Positions 32,120 through 40,576 of a DNA stretch of 46,718 nt are shown here, piece by piece. Position 1 is the first letter of the stretch; every line of letters begins with the position of its first letter. The position numbers and the translations under genes were made by a program. The notes under the pieces were generated by a model. That model worked only from the letters and a program-made list of their open reading frames with translations, searched no databases and was not told where the DNA came from. The stretch is from positions 1 through 46,718 of the forward strand of contig DHHZ01000124.1 of the NCBI GenBank assembly GCA_002403515.1, in the 5' to 3' direction. This DNA is from Legionellales bacterium UBA4759. GTDB lineage: Bacteria > Pseudomonadota > Gammaproteobacteria > Legionellales > Legionellaceae.

Positions 32120-33514
32120 ATGTCTTTTATTCCCCACACACCAAAAGATTGTCAAGAAATGTTGGAGGCCATTGGCATTCAAGATATTTCTGAAGTTTTT
32201 AGTGAAATTCCCAAAAGCTTACCCCGACCAAAATTAGCCAGTATCCCAGAGGCACTGAACGAAACAGAAATGTTACAACATGCTTTTGAGATCACAAAAA
32301 ATATACCGTTGATGCGCTGTTTTATGGGGGCAGGATGTTACGACCATATGATTCCTGCTGCGGTATGGGATATCGCCACGCGCGGGGAATTTTTAACATC
32401 GTATACGCCCTATCAAGCCGAGGTTAGTCAAGGTACATTGCAAGTATTGTATGAATTTCAATCCATGATTGCTGAAATCATGGGATTAGATGTAGCAAAT
32501 GCATCACTTTATGATGGTGCAACTGCACTTGCTGAAGCTATTTTGATGGCCAAACGTCTCCAAAAAAACAACAGCAGTCATAAAGTGTTGATTCCCAAAA
32601 GCTTACATCCTCATTATCAAGAGGTGTTAAACAGTATTTTAAAACAACAAAATATTGAAATTGAGACACTTCCTTTTGATACAAAACTTGGCATCACTGA
32701 TGTGCAACAGCTCTCAAGTATTCCAACCCAAGATTATTTTGCAGTGGTTATACTACAAACTAATTTTTTCGGACAAATCGAATCTTTTGACGCCATGACT
32801 ACATGGGCTAAACAACATCAATTAATAAGTATTGCTTGTGTAAATCCATTGCTACAAAGCGTTTTAAAAGCACCTGGTCAATGGGGAAGTGATGGCGTGG
32901 ATATCGCCTGCGGTGAAGGTCAGCCTTTAGGAATTCCTATGGGTTCTGGTGGCCCACTTTTAGGCCTTTTAGCTTGCAAAAAAGAGCATGTTCGACAAAT
33001 GCCAGGACGTCTTGCAGGCCGAACGGTTGATAGTCATCAAAAAGATGGTTTTGCTTTGACTTTACAAGCTCGTGAACAACATATCAGACGTGGAAAAGCC
33101 ACTTCCAATATTTGTACCAATGTTGGATTAAATGCAACAGCATCAACTATTTTCATGAGCATGATGGGGCCTGAAGGCTTAAAAACCATGGCTGAAAATA
33201 GTTTTCATCATACGCATCTTTTAAGTGAAAAGCTTTGTGCTATCAAAGGTGTTAAAAAAGTCTTTTTTGGCCCTTATTTTCATGAAGCGCTGATTCAATT
33301 TCCTATATCTACCCAAAAAATTCTTCAACAATTAGAAAAAGCAAATATTTTGGGTGGCTTGGAAATGGAAACTTATTTTCCTGAATTCAAAAATACTTTA
33401 TTAATTTGCGCCACAGAAAAAAGAAATGCGCAAGAAATTGAAGAATTTGCTCAAGCCATTCATAAAGCTTTGGAAAACCATTCAACCACTGAAAGTTGTA
33501 CTGTAGGAGCTTAA
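32120..33514 (+). CDS. gcvPA: Glycine dehydrogenase (decarboxylating) subunit 1
   Basis: This is the N-terminal half-protein of the split P protein, which with GcvPB decarboxylates glycine. The 464 residues are normal for the alpha subunit. Typical segments are MGAGCYDHMIPAAVWDI, SYTPYQAEVSQGTLQVLYEF, SLYDGATALAEA and GMPGRLAGRTVD-like sequence (MPGRLAGRTVDSHQKDG). The split form is found in Legionella and Coxiella as well as many Gram-positives, whereas E. coli has a fused GcvP. The stop is 1 base before the gcvPB ATG. Confidence 0.95.
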   Translation: MSFIPHTPKDCQEMLEAIGIQDISEVFSEIPKSLPRPKLASIPEALNETEMLQHAFEITKNIPLMRCFMGAGCYDHMIPAAVWDIATRGEFLTSYTPYQAEVSQGTLQVLYEFQSMIAEIMGLDVANASLYDGATALAEAILMAKRLQKNNSSHKVLIPKSLHPHYQEVLNSILKQQNIEIETLPFDTKLGITDVQQLSSIPTQDYFAVVILQTNFFGQIESFDAMTTWAKQHQLISIACVNPLLQSVLKAPGQWGSDGVDIACGEGQPLGIPMGSGGPLLGLLACKKEHVRQMPGRLAGRTVDSHQKDGFALTLQAREQHIRRGKATSNICTNVGLNATASTIFMSMMGPEGLKTMAENSFHHTHLLSEKLCAIKGVKKVFFGPYFHEALIQFPISTQKILQQLEKANILGGLEMETYFPEFKNTLLICATEKRNAQEIEEFAQAIHKALENHSTTESCTVGA

Positions 33515-33515
33515 T

Positions 33516-34961
33516 ATGTTAATTTTTGAACAATCAAATCCTGGCAGAACAGCAAGCGCCCAATTACCCAAAAAACAAGGCGCCATTGATTTGCCCAAAG
33601 AACTCTTGAGAAAGCAATCTCCTCGCCTTCCAGAATGCTCTGAATTACAGGTGATTCGCCACTACACAAGACTTTCACAAAAAAACTTTTCAATAGACAC
33701 CAATTTTTATCCCTTGGGCTCTTGCACAATGAAATACAACCCGCGTGGTGTTCAAAAAGCAGCTCTTGATACCCATTTCCAACAACGCCATCCTTTAACA
33801 GCCCCTCATTTGAGTCAAAGCCTGTTAAAAATTATTGATGATTTACAAACTTATCTGTGTGACATCACGGGTATGAAAAAAATCTCTTTAACACCAATGG
33901 CCGGCTCCCAAGGGGAGTTTGCAGGGGTTGCCATGATCAAGGCATACCATGAAAGCAAAGGCGATTTTGAGCGAACTCAAATTCTAATTCCAGATGCCGC
34001 CCATGGTACCAATCCAGCGTCTGCCGCGATGTGTGGTATGGAAATCATTGAAATACCTACTGGAAAAGATGGTGACATTGATATTGAAATATTAAAAAAA
34101 CACCTCAGTCATAAAACAGCAGGGATTATGCTCACCAACCCTTCGACACTAGGGCTTTTTTCAAAAAACATCATCGAAATTGCGGGTCTTGTGCATCAAG
34201 CAGGGGGTCTTTTGTATTATGATGGTGCCAATCTCAATGCCATTGTTGGTGAAGTAAGACCTGGAGACATGGGATTTGATGTGATTCATTTGAATTTACA
34301 TAAAACATTTGCAACACCTCATGGTGGTGGTGGACCTGGTGCAGGCCCTGTCGCTGTCAATGAAAAATTAGTGCCTTTTTTACCCTTGGGATTTGTAGAA
34401 AAAAATGCCCAAGGCTATGAATGGGCTACAGCTGACACACACCCTAAATCCATTGGCCGTTTGTCTGGCTTTATGGGAAATATCAATATGTTACTTCGAG
34501 CCTATTTTTATATACGCACTTTGGGTCGTGATGGTGTCAAGCGTATTGGGCAATATGCATCACTCAATGCCAATTATCTTTTAAAAAGATTACAAGCATG
34601 TGGTTATCAAGCAGCATATCCAGACCGTCGCGCAAGTCATGAGTTCATTATCACGCTACAATCGGAAAAAGCTCAATATGGCATCACGGCCATGGATGTA
34701 GCAAAAAGGCTTTTAGATTTTGGTTTTCATGCACCAACAACCTATTTCCCATTACTTATTCCTGAATGTCTGCTCATCGAGCCCACAGAAACTGAATGTA
34801 AAGAAGAGTTGGATGCATTTATTAAGGCCATGCAGGAAATCCGCTATGAAATCACCCATGATAGTGCCAAATTAAAACAAGCGCCTTATAGTACATCGGT
34901 CTCGAGACTTGATGATGTCAAAGCAGCTCGTGAATTAAATTTAAATTATTTTGGAGTTTAA
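33516..34961 (+). CDS. gcvPB: Glycine dehydrogenase (decarboxylating) subunit 2
   Basis: This is the PLP-binding half of the split P protein. The 481-residue protein contains NFYPLGSCTMKYNPR, TPMAGSQGEFAG, AAHGTNPASAAM, YYDGANLNAI and the PLP-lysine segment LNLHKTFATPHGGGGPG with Lys263. AGGAG inside the end of gcvPA is its ribosome-binding site. It closes the gcv operon. The SIMPL-domain gene starts 1 base after its stop and is probably carried on the same transcript. Confidence 0.96.
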   Translation: MLIFEQSNPGRTASAQLPKKQGAIDLPKELLRKQSPRLPECSELQVIRHYTRLSQKNFSIDTNFYPLGSCTMKYNPRGVQKAALDTHFQQRHPLTAPHLSQSLLKIIDDLQTYLCDITGMKKISLTPMAGSQGEFAGVAMIKAYHESKGDFERTQILIPDAAHGTNPASAAMCGMEIIEIPTGKDGDIDIEILKKHLSHKTAGIMLTNPSTLGLFSKNIIEIAGLVHQAGGLLYYDGANLNAIVGEVRPGDMGFDVIHLNLHKTFATPHGGGGPGAGPVAVNEKLVPFLPLGFVEKNAQGYEWATADTHPKSIGRLSGFMGNINMLLRAYFYIRTLGRDGVKRIGQYASLNANYLLKRLQACGYQAAYPDRRASHEFIITLQSEKAQYGITAMDVAKRLLDFGFHAPTTYFPLLIPECLLIEPTETECKEELDAFIKAMQEIRYEITHDSAKLKQAPYSTSVSRLDDVKAARELNLNYFGV

Positions 34962-34962
34962 A

Positions 34963-35658
34963 ATGGCACGACTTACATCAACCTTAATTTTAAGTACTGG
35001 CATTGCCTTAAGTGGTTTATTTATTGGTTTAGGATTTTTATCCGCAAAAAACCCTTTGCATTTTGTTGAAGTCAAGGGACTGGCTGAAGAAGTGGTGAAA
35101 TCCAATGAGGCAATTTGGACCTTAAATATCAAGCTTGTCAATAATGATTTAAATGCTTTGTATGAAAGTATATCCAAAGCACAACAGTCGACTAAAGATT
35201 TTCTAATTCACCAAGGGTTTAAAGAATCAGAACTGACCATGAATCCTGTTTCGGTCATGGATAATCAAAGTGTTAACTACAACAATAACCAAGACATTCC
35301 TCGATACAGCGTTGATACAGGTATTACTGTCAGCAGTGCTCATGTGGATTTGGTTGCCCAAGCAATTCAAAAAACAGGAGAACTGGTTGCACAAGGTGTG
35401 GTTGTCACTTCTTCCAATGCAACCTATCGGTTCACTCAACTCAATGATATTAAACCTAAAATGTTAGAGGCAGCAACACAAAGCGCAAGAATTGCGGCCG
35501 AGAGTTTTGCCAAAGACTCTAAAACGTCTTTAGGTAATATTCGACATGCTTCTCAAGGTCTTTTTACCATCACCGATGCCAATTCATCTTTTGACTCAGG
35601 CAATTCCATTCTTAAAAAAGTAAGAATTGTAACCACTGTAGAGTATCAATTGAATTAA
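34963..35658 (+). CDS. SIMPL-domain (DUF541) periplasmic protein
   Basis: SIMPL-domain proteins are periplasmic or membrane-anchored, of poorly known function; some are linked to stress resistance. From the ATG at 34963 (GGAG at 6-base spacing, inside the gcvPB end) it is 231 residues with an N-terminal signal anchor at about residues 7-27. The SIMPL core follows, marked by FVEVKGLAEEVVKSNEA, the helix with STKDFLIHQGFKESEL, and a C-terminal AAESFAKD helix and VTTVEYQL strand. It follows gcvPB by one base, but a direct link to glycine metabolism is not implied. A strong hairpin lies just after the stop. Confidence 0.85.
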   Translation: MARLTSTLILSTGIALSGLFIGLGFLSAKNPLHFVEVKGLAEEVVKSNEAIWTLNIKLVNNDLNALYESISKAQQSTKDFLIHQGFKESELTMNPVSVMDNQSVNYNNNQDIPRYSVDTGITVSSAHVDLVAQAIQKTGELVAQGVVVTSSNATYRFTQLNDIKPKMLEAATQSARIAAESFAKDSKTSLGNIRHASQGLFTITDANSSFDSGNSILKKVRIVTTVEYQLN

Positions 35659-35662
35659 CCGC

Positions 35663-35694
35663 TAAGCGCTCTAATGCTAAAATTAGAGCGCTTA
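35663..35694. terminator. 13-bp stem-loop between convergent genes
   Basis: TAAGCGCTCTAAT (35663-35675) and ATTAGAGCGCTTA (35682-35694) form a perfect 13-bp stem with a 6-base loop, 4 bases after the SIMPL gene and 3 bases before the stop of the Cys-rich gene. Neither side has a T-run, so it may act by Rho or as an mRNA 3'-end protector for both transcripts, and could be a ProQ target. Confidence 0.65.
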
Positions 35695-35697
35695 ATC

Positions 35698-36054
35698 TCA
35701 GTGACACTCACAAGAAGTTACTAAAGGGCTTAACTGCTTACAAATATCGACACCATTGGCACCACAATGTGTTTGGCACTCACTCATTTGACTACTGTTA
35801 CAATTTGGGCATGCGCCAAGATTTGCTTGAGAGCATTCGTTTGATGCCCCATGGCATTCACAATACGCAGTATCTGGTCCCGTTGAATCACAGATATCAA
35901 CACCATTAGCGCCGCATTGTTGTTGACAAGTACTCATTTGAGAACTGCTACAAGGGGGACAATCGGCTAAATTAGCTTCTGAACAAGCAGTCGATTGCGC
36001 AAATACTATGCTATTAAAAAACATCACACCCGCAACAAAAAATATTTTTTTCAT
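35698..36054 (-). CDS. Secreted cysteine-rich protein with duplicated 8-Cys module
   Basis: From the ATG at 36054 the product is 118 residues: a signal peptide (about residues 1-19, ending VFA) and two tandem modules of about 47 residues. Each module has eight cysteines in the same order. Shared blocks are C-S-x-A-N-L-x-x-C-P-x-C, SSQMSxCQ and CGANGVDIC, and the modules end CEC-H. No family is recognised. Disulfide-rich knots of this kind occur in secreted toxins, inhibitors and surface proteins. An upstream TTG would add four residues and is unlikely. The ribosome-binding site is weak. A TTGACT-based promoter lies upstream. Confidence 0.75.
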   Translation of the reverse strand: MKKIFFVAGVMFFNSIVFAQSTACSEANLADCPPCSSSQMSTCQQQCGANGVDICDSTGPDTAYCECHGASNECSQANLGACPNCNSSQMSECQTHCGANGVDICKQLSPLVTSCECH

Positions 36055-36092
36055 AATTTTTATCAACTTAGTCCATGAAGTACTTATATAAT

Positions 36093-36121
36093 TTTTATCA
36101 AAAAGACTGGTAATTAGTCAA
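36093..36121 (-). promoter_or_regulatory. Candidate promoter for the Cys-rich gene
   Basis: On the minus strand TTGACT (36121-36116) is followed after 17 bases by ATAAAA (36098-36093), or TAAAAA at 18. A TATATAA lies a little further downstream. The start codon is at 36054. Confidence 0.38.
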
Positions 36122-36229
36122 TGTTGTGCAAAAAAATGTTATGATTCACATCAACCATAAAATAAGTTAAGATAGTTTAGCGTCATTTGAGATGGATGCT
36201 CAAAAATCAACAAAACTAAGGATAGTTTT

Positions 36230-36496
36230 ATGAACAGCAAAACTTTTTCACAACGATTTAATCGAGAGTTGTCTGTCAATGGTTTTCCAGATGATTTAAC
36301 TGAAAAAACAAAAGCTGTTGCAAAAGTATTTGGGGTCTCCCGACATTTGGCCAATGCTATGTTATTTGGTTATAGTCTCCCAAATCTTGAGCAATTGGAT
36401 AGAATTGCTGAAATTTTAGAAGTATGCCCTTTATGGCTAAGTGGTCAAACCGAACGACGCAAAGCTTATTCAAAAGAGGCTTTGTCTGAGTCATAA
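36230..36496 (+). CDS. Small XRE-like helix-turn-helix protein
   Basis: The 88-residue product has a helix-turn-helix centred on about residues 25-48 (TEKTKAVAKVFGVSRHLANA), followed by LPNLEQLDRIAEILEVCPLWLSG. That second block is the typical end of a Cro/CI-like repressor domain. It lacks any sensory domain. AAGGAT lies 7 bases before the ATG. The next gene, an RMD1-family protein, starts 15 bases downstream, so it may regulate its own operon (HTH, RMD1-like, permease). DNA target unknown. Confidence 0.82.
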   Translation: MNSKTFSQRFNRELSVNGFPDDLTEKTKAVAKVFGVSRHLANAMLFGYSLPNLEQLDRIAEILEVCPLWLSGQTERRKAYSKEALSES

Positions 36497-36511
36497 CATT
36501 TTGAGATCCCC

Positions 36512-37324
36512 ATGGAGTGTTTAAGTTTTTGTATCGCCGATCAAATTGATCTAAATCGTTTGGATATTCATATGAAACAAAAATATCCCGACTTTATAAT
36601 CTCCCGATCTCGTGATGTTGTTAAATTAAAAATGGAAAGTGAAAAACCCATTTTAATTTTTGTGTTTAAAAATGGCACTGTTGTCTCTTGGGGCATACAA
36701 CGCTATCGAATCAAGCCCTATCTCAAACAGTTCACCTTATTTTCAGCGCGGCCACTGGGCATTCAAACCCACGATGAGTTTAGTTATAGTCTTGGTAAAA
36801 AAACAGAAATCACCCCCCATGGTTACTATGACGTTGATTGTCTGACGATTGAAGAAGATATCGATGATGAAGATATTCGTTTGAGTCTTTCTTATGGTTT
36901 TTCTCAATCGGTTAAACTGCAATATTTTGAAACATTGCAAGAAAATCTTATTGAAAAATACACGCCATTTATTACCAATCTCTCCAATAAAGGGGAGATG
37001 TATATCAGTCGTAATAGCATCCGGCAAATTATCGGTGAAATTTTAGTGGCTAAAAGTGAAATGAATTTAATCAGTAACTTTTTATACCATCCCAAGTTTT
37101 TCTGGCGTCACCCAAGCCTTGAGGAGTATTACACACTCCTAGAACGGTATTTGCATATTCAACGACGAATCAACGCGATTAACCATCGACTCGATACACT
37201 CAACGAAATATTTGACATGTTCAATAGTTACCTTGAAAATAGGCACTCAACCAGCCTTGAACTCATTATTATCGCCTTAATTGCGATTGAAATTGTTTTT
37301 GGCGTACTCAACTTTCATTTTTAA
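36512..37324 (+). CDS. RMD1/YagE family (DUF155) membrane-tailed protein
   Basis: The family includes yeast Rmd1 and mitochondrial RMND1; bacterial members have no established function. The 270-residue protein shows the family's IFVFKNGTVVSWG strand segment, an acidic stretch (EEDIDDEDI, about residue 113), the SLSYGFSQSVKLQYFE helix, and a helical second half with HPSLEEYYTLLERYLHIQRRI and a long DTLNEIFDMFN helix. It ends with a C-terminal hydrophobic anchor (residues 249-265). It lies between a small HTH gene and a purine-permease-like gene with gaps of 15 and 8 bases, consistent with an operon. Confidence 0.83.
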   Translation: MECLSFCIADQIDLNRLDIHMKQKYPDFIISRSRDVVKLKMESEKPILIFVFKNGTVVSWGIQRYRIKPYLKQFTLFSARPLGIQTHDEFSYSLGKKTEITPHGYYDVDCLTIEEDIDDEDIRLSLSYGFSQSVKLQYFETLQENLIEKYTPFITNLSNKGEMYISRNSIRQIIGEILVAKSEMNLISNFLYHPKFFWRHPSLEEYYTLLERYLHIQRRINAINHRLDTLNEIFDMFNSYLENRHSTSLELIIIALIAIEIVFGVLNFHF

Positions 37325-37332
37325 TTGCATTT

Positions 37333-38550
37333 ATGAACAACACCAAACAAACAGAAATTCTAAGCGGTATTGGTATTTTTTTTGCTGTATGGACTCTGAC
37401 ATTTCTTTACAGTAGCCTCATGCAACCCGTTGGCTTTTCTCAACATTATTGGTTTACCGCTACAGCCTTTTTTATTGCCACCGGCTGCCTTTTAAGTAGT
37501 TTTATTATTAAGCAGCCTGTTGCTATTGCTCCAGGCCTAGGGGTTGGTTGGTTTGCAGCGCATCAAATATTACCACAAAGTCATTTACTTAATTTTTATT
37601 TGTGTATTTTTGTCACAGGCATCATTTTAATGGTGATTAGCCAACTTAAAGCCATTAAAAAAGCCAATCAATTATTACCCAATTATTTACAAGCCACCAT
37701 GAGTATAGGCATTGGAACCTTATTTATGCGACTGGCATTAGAGCAGCAATATCAGCACATGCAAAGCTTTTATAGCTCTCTTTTATTTGTTGGCACCATC
37801 TTTTTACTACTTTTTTTTAAAATTCGCCAAAATCGCTGGGGTTCATTAATCACCGTTGCATGCATTATCATCCTGGGATTGTTACTCCAAGTGACTCACT
37901 GGCATGGTGTTTTTTCAAAACCAACGCCTTTAAAAACAGCTTTTGACTTATCTTCATATGATATCAACTGGCATATCCTTGCACGGCAAATCTTGGAAAT
38001 GAGTTTATTTTCATTTTTTGATGTGGCAACAGGTATATTCTGCTTAAGACAAATCACTATTGCCTTACACATGCATACCCATGAAAATATTTTATCCAAA
38101 GGCTATCTCACCACTGGTTTAAACAATCTTTTATCCAGCTTTTTTTTATGCGGGCCGAATACTGTTTTTATAGAAAGCGCTTTTGGCATGCAACTGGGGG
38201 GACGCAAACCCTTAACCTTATGGGTAACAAGCTTTTGTTTCATCATTTTTATTTTTTGTTTTCCATTGGGGCAAATGATTCCAAAAGAATTATTCCGAGG
38301 CATTTTTTTCTTTATTGGCTTATCCTTACTGGCACCCATTTACCAATTTAAAAAACAAACCCTTCTGGAAAATGCTATCAGTATTTTGTTGATAGCAATA
38401 ATTATCGCCACCAAATCGATTCTGAATGGTTTATTGATTGGGATTATTTTGCATTATGTTTATTTGCATCAGCAAAAAACCCCCATAGAAAAAATAAATC
38501 ATCTCATTACTGCATTGGCGATGTGCTCATTAATTCTAAAATTTATTTAA
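37333..38550 (+). CDS. NCS2/AzgA-like nucleobase permease homologue
   Basis: The 405-residue protein is almost entirely membrane helices (about twelve or more). Segments reminiscent of the AzgA/xanthine-uracil permease family are IAPGLGVGWFAAH (residues 65-77), SFFDVATGIFC (about 226-236) and GPNTVFIESAFGMQLGGRK (about 273-291), with loop spacing to match. Residues used for base recognition differ enough that the substrate cannot be called; purine uptake is the family's usual role. It follows the RMD1-like gene by 8 bases. A purine importer would suit an intracellular bacterium dependent on host nucleobases. Confidence 0.78.
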   Translation: MNNTKQTEILSGIGIFFAVWTLTFLYSSLMQPVGFSQHYWFTATAFFIATGCLLSSFIIKQPVAIAPGLGVGWFAAHQILPQSHLLNFYLCIFVTGIILMVISQLKAIKKANQLLPNYLQATMSIGIGTLFMRLALEQQYQHMQSFYSSLLFVGTIFLLLFFKIRQNRWGSLITVACIIILGLLLQVTHWHGVFSKPTPLKTAFDLSSYDINWHILARQILEMSLFSFFDVATGIFCLRQITIALHMHTHENILSKGYLTTGLNNLLSSFFLCGPNTVFIESAFGMQLGGRKPLTLWVTSFCFIIFIFCFPLGQMIPKELFRGIFFFIGLSLLAPIYQFKKQTLLENAISILLIAIIIATKSILNGLLIGIILHYVYLHQQKTPIEKINHLITALAMCSLILKFI

Positions 38551-38596
38551 AATACTATGCTAAACTTCACATAGGGAAATTTAAAAGATTATCATC

Positions 38597-39448
38597 ATGT
38601 TAGAAGTGACTCATCTGAATAAAAATCAATTTCAGGATTTACTGGCACTGCAATCGCTTATCCAAAAAAAAGAAAAAAACAATGCGCCAATTTACACGCA
38701 CATCATAAGAAAAGAGCGCCCCTATGCTTGTAATGTTTTAATTTACGAAGGGCGAGAACTCATTGGATTTTCAAGTCGTTTTTTATTTCATGAAGGCCAA
38801 GTGGAACTGAGCTTAATCATTCACCCCAAATACAAAACACCTTTCATGGCCAAAAAACTTCTAACCCCCTTGTTAAAATTCATACCCCAAAATTACAAAA
38901 ATACCGTTGTGATTGCCACCCCGCATGGTCAAAAACCAGACATCAAACCCACTGCAAATTGGACCTATATGCACAGCTCTCATCGCTTACAATGGCAAGG
39001 TGTTGCTAAAAAGCCTGCCCACAATGAGGAATTAGAAATCATCAAAGCAGCACCCGAACATTTTCAAGTTTTCCAAAATATTATTTACACCTGCTTTCCA
39101 AATAGCACGGAAATGGCGCCAGAAATCTATGCTATGCTCATGGAAAACCCGCAAGTTCAAATATTTTTACTCAAAAAACAAAATGAATTTGTTGGCGCCA
39201 TTCAAATCAATCATGAAAATAAATCTTATCGCATCAGCGATATATCGATTTTACCCAATCATCGACAATCAGGTTTAGCTCGGTATTTATTGTTAAATAT
39301 TTGTCACCAACTGCAAGTTAAACAACAAATGATAGTTTTAGATGTTGAAAGCACCAATCGAGATGTTTTGGCATGGTATCAACGCTTAGGCATGAAAGAA
39401 ACCAATGTCAGTGATTTTTGGCGCATTCCTTATCAAGATATTTTTTAA
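38597..39448 (+). CDS. GNAT-family protein with two acetyltransferase-like halves
   Basis: The 283-residue protein looks like two GNAT folds in tandem. The C-terminal half (about 150-283) has the acetyl-CoA-binding pattern ISDISILPNHRQSGLARYLL and the closing AWYQRLGMKE. The N-terminal half (about 1-120) keeps the strand order (VELSLIIHPKY) but a degenerate CoA loop, so it may be a substrate-binding or structural copy. The substrate is unknown. It stands alone, 46 bases after the permease gene and 75 bases before lpxD. Confidence 0.78.
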   Translation: MLEVTHLNKNQFQDLLALQSLIQKKEKNNAPIYTHIIRKERPYACNVLIYEGRELIGFSSRFLFHEGQVELSLIIHPKYKTPFMAKKLLTPLLKFIPQNYKNTVVIATPHGQKPDIKPTANWTYMHSSHRLQWQGVAKKPAHNEELEIIKAAPEHFQVFQNIIYTCFPNSTEMAPEIYAMLMENPQVQIFLLKKQNEFVGAIQINHENKSYRISDISILPNHRQSGLARYLLLNICHQLQVKQQMIVLDVESTNRDVLAWYQRLGMKETNVSDFWRIPYQDIF

Positions 39449-39488
39449 AATCATCCATTTATCCATCGCAAGTCTGATATGGTTTCAG

Positions 39489-39510
39489 TATAATATTTTA
39501 AACTTATAAT
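39489..39510 (+). promoter_or_regulatory. Two TATAAT boxes before lpxD-polA
   Basis: Perfect TATAAT hexamers lie at 39489-39494 and 39505-39510, upstream of the lpxD ATG at 39524. No strong -35 is visible for either. The upstream box leaves room for a short leader; the downstream one would start transcription almost at the ATG. Confidence 0.35.
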
Positions 39511-39523
39511 TATAGAGAAAATC

Positions 39524-40576
39524 ATGCTGACGGTTGCTGAAATTGCACAATTATTAAAAGCCCCTTTCTTTGGCGATGGTGATACACCAATACATGGATT
39601 ATCACCACTGGATGAAATTTACCCTAACCACTTGGTTTTTGCTGATGGGGCCGCCAATTTGGCACTTGCCTTTGAATCAGATGCTGCAGCTGTTATTGTG
39701 ACAGAAGAGCCTATCAACTTTAATAAACCCATTATTATTTTTAATAATCCTATGATGGCATTTGTGGAATTGATGGCCGTATTTTATCCCATGCCTGAGC
39801 CCAGCAAAACCATTCATCCAACTGCATACATTGCTGATGATGTGGAATTGGGTGATGGAGTGAGCATTGGTGCTTATGCCGTCATTGAAAGTGGTACAAA
39901 AATCGGAAAAAATACCATCATTCACCCGCATGTAGTCATCGGCCAAAACTGCGAGATTGCGAATGATTGTGAAATATATTCCCATGTCACCATTTATCCG
40001 AAAACTGTATTACATACAAATGTCATCATTCATGCTGGCTCTGTGGTAGGTTCCGATGGCTTTGGCTACAAAATGTTTAATGGCGCTCATCATAAAATTC
40101 CTCATGTTGGCCATGTTGTCATTGGTGCAAATGTGGAAATTGGTGCAAATACCGTTATTGACCGAGCGACACTGGGTACAACACGTATTGGCAAAGGCAC
40201 TAAAATTGACAACTTGGTACAAATAGCACACTCGGTTAAACTCGGTGAGCACAATATCGTTTGTGCTTTTACCGGTATTGCCGGCAGTTCTCGAAGCGGC
40301 AACCACGTTGTATTTGCTGCCAATGTTGGTGTCAGTGACCATGTTAAAATTGATGATGAAGTTGTTCTTGGTGCAAGAACTGGTGTGCCACCTAAAAAAC
40401 ACCTGAAAAAAGGCCACACTTATTTAGGCAACCCAGCACGCCCTAAAGAAAAAGCCCTTGAGCAAGAGTTTTCTACCACGCGTATTCCTTTTATGCGCAA
40501 ACATATACAAACTCTTCAAGATAAAGTGGGAAAAATCGAAGAGCAAATCCAAAAATTAACAGAAGAAATTGAATAA
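39524..40576 (+). CDS. lpxD: UDP-3-O-(3-hydroxyacyl)glucosamine N-acyltransferase
   Basis: LpxD adds the second hydroxyacyl chain in lipid A synthesis. The 350 residues comprise an N-terminal uridine-binding domain (1-95) and a left-handed beta-helix of hexapeptide repeats (about 98-310). The catalytic histidine is His236 in NLVQIAHSV, and the upstream VVGSDGFGYK motif (174-183) is present. A helical C-terminal tail follows. The gene is separate from lpxA, fabZ and bamA; other Legionellales also carry more than one or dispersed lpxD copies, so a paralogue elsewhere is possible. GAGA precedes the ATG. The stop shares one base with the polA ATG. Confidence 0.92.
   Translation: MLTVAEIAQLLKAPFFGDGDTPIHGLSPLDEIYPNHLVFADGAANLALAFESDAAAVIVTEEPINFNKPIIIFNNPMMAFVELMAVFYPMPEPSKTIHPTAYIADDVELGDGVSIGAYAVIESGTKIGKNTIIHPHVVIGQNCEIANDCEIYSHVTIYPKTVLHTNVIIHAGSVVGSDGFGYKMFNGAHHKIPHVGHVVIGANVEIGANTVIDRATLGTTRIGKGTKIDNLVQIAHSVKLGEHNIVCAFTGIAGSSRSGNHVVFAANVGVSDHVKIDDEVVLGARTGVPPKKHLKKGHTYLGNPARPKEKALEQEFSTTRIPFMRKHIQTLQDKVGKIEEQIQKLTEEIE

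Noticed and set aside
36230..36496. HTH gene as a prophage or toxin-antitoxin remnant
   Set aside because: No phage gene, integrase, attachment repeat or toxin-like partner is adjacent; the neighbours are an RMD1-family protein and a permease.
40010..40419. Two overlapping long antisense frames within lpxD
   Set aside because: They arise from the regular hexapeptide-repeat codon pattern of lpxD; LpxD is unmistakable on the other strand.
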